DNA of 64,000 bases from Paulownia fortunei (Eukaryota; Streptophyta; Magnoliopsida; Lamiales; Paulowniaceae), in NCBI GenBank assembly GCA_019321725.1, contig CM033106.1:19194551-19258550 (forward strand). The letters are read 5' to 3'. Of the stretch, positions 61,759-64,000 are shown in pieces. Below the pieces are notes generated by a model that was given only the letters and a program-made list of their open reading frames with translations, did no database searches and had not been told where the DNA came from. Both the position numbers and the translations under genes were made by a program. The stretch's first letter is position 1, and every line of letters starts with the position of its first letter.

Positions 61759-63132
61759 CATGCAATCTCGACAATCGATATGAATTAATCAGTTGGGTTC
61801 AAAATTATTTCTTTAAAAATAAAGAACTAAGGTTCGCAATTTGATACCTGAAAGTAATCTGATTGATGCAAGGTATGAAGGAATTCAAATTCCTCAAACT
61901 CCTCTCGAACACCTTTGTAGGATCCTAAAATAAATTCACCAAAGGATCCAAGTGTAACCCCTTTAACGATATTCGTGCTTCGGGCAAATCCACAAGTCTT
62001 GAATCCCTGCTTGTGAATTCAAACTCTTTTTATCTAACCAAGTTTGCTAGTGAAGTGTTAATAACAAGTGTTTAGAATAATTAAACTTAATCAAAGAGCG
62101 ATGAAACCTTTTTGATGGAAAATAACTTCTACATGAAAGAACAAAACCAGAGAATAAAGAGAAAGAATAAGGGGGCCAATTTTTGCTTGTGCATGAGTGT
62201 GTAAATTTAAGCCCCCTCATGGTGCATCTATATACACCATGTGATCTTGACCTAATCCTATTTGGTCTCATCGTCCTTCCTTATTTATCTCTCTCTTATT
62301 CCTTTCTCTCTCCAAGACAAAAATCCTTTCCATCTTTAGTTAGGAGTCCTTTTATATTCTAATTAAGACTCCTAATGGGCCTCTAACCCCTTGGGTTTGG
62401 ACTCTAATTAATTTATCAAAGTCCAATTAATTAATCTATATAATTTAGTCAAGCCTAATTTAATTAATTGATCCAATTAATTAATTAATTAATTCCATAA
62501 AAGCTACCTAATATAATTAAGCCTAGTTAAAATAAAGGCTACCTAATCTTGTTAAGCCTATTTAATTAATTGATCCAATAAATTAATTAATTCACTTGCA
62601 AGATGAATTAATTTAACTACTTAAATTAATTCTAGCTTAAGTTATTTAATCTCCATTAATTAATTTAATCCAACCCTTAGATCAAGATACTAGACTAGAA
62701 GTGGATCATCTTTATTTGTGTATGATTCTTTAGGTTCACAACTAAGCTAGCAATGAGCTTACTACTTTTGCAACTTATGAATATAATGATATACTAATTA
62801 ATTAATTAATTAATTAATTTGCTTGAAATTAACTCTTTAATTCTAAGAACCTCACAACTCAAGGAAAGCACCTAGTAGTGCATCTTAACTACCTAGTCTT
62901 AGGTGAAAGCAAGCAAACTTATCTCGGTAATGAGTATCATGAAAATACGATCCTTCCACCAACTAATATCTTTATTAAGTCTAAGACATGGATTATTAGT
63001 TGAAACCCTATTTTGACTTAATAACTAGGATTCCATTTCAAGTCACGTTCATTCTTTGATGAATCATTAGAAAACCCTACATCTAATATTATTGTTGCCT
63101 TAACAAGGTCTTCGAAATCAAGGACTATGAAA
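61759..63132 (-). repeat. Right part of the 3' LTR of the second Copia element
   Basis: AT-rich LTR sequence with TTAATTAATT runs and words shared with the LTRs at 469-2652 and 32616-34851. The frame 62047-62271 on the minus strand has no recognisable product. The junction with RNase H sequence is at about 63133. Confidence 0.6.
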
Positions 63133-64000
63133 ATATGCTTGGTACTTTGATGAGATTTTGACTCATTTTCTTGCGCAACAACCCTTTTATTTTCATAGTA
63201 GACCATTACTAGATCAACACCAGATGGAGCTATACCATCCTCTTAACAAAGTTTTGCATCCAAACACCTCTTTCATTACATCACGTGCAACATGTATTCA
63301 ACCTCGGTGGTGGAATCCACAATTGTTTCATGCTTGAAACTCTTCTAGCTAATTACCCCACCATTTAGGGTGAATACAAATTCAGACACATACTTCAAAT
63401 CATCTACATCAGATAGAAAATTAGAATCGGTGAATCCTTCTAGCTTCAGCTCTCCATTATCATAAACCAAGAAGACATCCTTAGTCCTTTGTAAGTACAT
63501 AAGGACTGTCTTTAAGGCCTTCTAGTGCTTCTTGCTTGATTGGACTGATATCTACTCTTGACACCTAGAGCATATGCGGCATCAGGTAGCGTGCATTGCA
63601 TAGCATACATAATGTTTCCAATGGTGAATGCATATGGTATGCAAGTCATTCTTTCTTTTTCCTCTTGAGTCTTTAGGACATAGACTTTGAAAGAGATATC
63701 CCATAACTCATGGGTGAGAAAATCCCCTTTTCAACTCTTCTATGCAAAACCTCTTTAGTATTTTTGTCTATGTATATAGAATAGGATAGTCCGATTATCC
63801 ACTTAGATCTATCTCTATAAATCTTAATCCCCCAACAATAGGATGCTTCTCCTAAATCCTTCATGAAGAGCAGTAGACAAATAAATTATCGTTCCTGCAA
63901 TATTTCTATATCATTCCCAATGAGTAGGATATCATCAAGGTAAAGCACAAACAAAAGTCAATTACAAATAGGGTTCATTAGGAATATTGAGAAAATCAAA
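63133..64000 (-). pseudogene. Copia pol remnant: RNase H and RT, partial
   Basis: On the minus strand, RNase H blocks lie at 63133-63300 (AQENESKSHQSTKHIF and VDSTTEVEYM). The RT end lies at 63673-63864, with MKDLGEASYCWGIKIYRDRS and PMSYGISLSKSMS. The order agrees with a Copia element reading leftwards. Stops and shifts separate the blocks. It continues beyond the window. Confidence 0.8.

Larger units (their letters stand above)
51900..64000 (-). mobile_element. Second Copia element (minus), hosting a Tekay/Del element; runs off the window
   Basis: The 3' LTR is represented by 51900-51983 and 61764 to about 63132, and the interior continues with RNase H and RT remnants to the window end. 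The LTR is related to 469-2652 (a similar AATTAATTAAT-rich block and a GCACCTAGTAGTGCATC block near 62870). The LTR head and the end of pol are deleted at about 63133, so RNase H joins LTR directly. Confidence 0.7.

Noticed and set aside
1..64000. A novel multi-gene system
   Set aside because: Most recognisable coding blocks belong to Copia or gypsy polyproteins, the one host gene is a broken glycosyltransferase, and nothing suggests co-operating genes.

Overview
This is plant nuclear DNA, most likely from a eudicot with a repeat-rich, AT-rich genome. It is almost entirely nested and decayed LTR retrotransposons. The only host-gene material I can recognise is a broken UDP-glycosyltransferase (UGT79/91-like) at about 14950-15963, just right of a 100-N assembly gap (14699-14798). 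I found no intact protein-coding gene, tRNA, rRNA, CRISPR array or operon-like cluster, and no convincing undescribed system. The species cannot be named from the sequence. All element assignments were made by reading translations and comparing repeats by eye, without a database search.

Layout, left to right. (1) 469-14698 is a Copia element on the minus strand. Its 3' LTR is 469-2652, it has decayed RNase H, RT, integrase and gag remnants, and its tRNA-iMet primer site is at 9785-9796. Its 5' LTR starts at 9797 and runs into the gap. It carries two nested insertions: a gypsy-type solo LTR (5093-7577) and a Tekay/Del-type solo LTR (10361-13348). (2) 14950-15963 is the UGT pseudogene. (3) 17811-20833 is another Tekay/Del-type solo LTR. 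(4) 20902 to about 29120 is a plus-strand Tat-lineage Ty3/gypsy element with a 5' LTR, gag, RT, two RNase H domains and integrase. About 780 bp covering the gag C-terminus and protease is inverted inside it. (5) About 29130-37914 is a minus-strand Athila-like Ty3/gypsy element with a 5' LTR and PBS. Its protease is split by a Copia-like solo LTR (32616-34851). Elements 4 and 5 meet tail to tail and both lack a 3' LTR.

(6) 37915-40420 holds a gypsy LTR fragment and unassigned AT-rich DNA. (7) 40421-46946 is a three-level nest: a Copia LTR, inside it a second Copia-like solo LTR (41425-46539, perfect 5-bp TSD), and inside that a Tekay/Del solo LTR (42874-45749, perfect 5-bp TSD). (8) 46947-51747 has two more LTR heads in the same orientation around an unassigned interior, a gypsy solo LTR (48302-50279) and a ~43-bp minisatellite. 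(9) 51900-64000 is a second minus-strand Copia element, of which LTR, RNase H and RT are visible. A two-LTR Tekay/Del chromovirus (51984-61758) is inserted in its LTR; the right end of that chromovirus carries a second PBS and an extra partial LTR.

The coding remnants are decayed by stops, frameshifts and, at the RT active sites of both the Athila-like and the Tekay-like elements, Asp-to-Asn changes. The history that can be read from the DNA is successive nesting, solo-LTR formation by LTR-LTR recombination, and local rearrangement.
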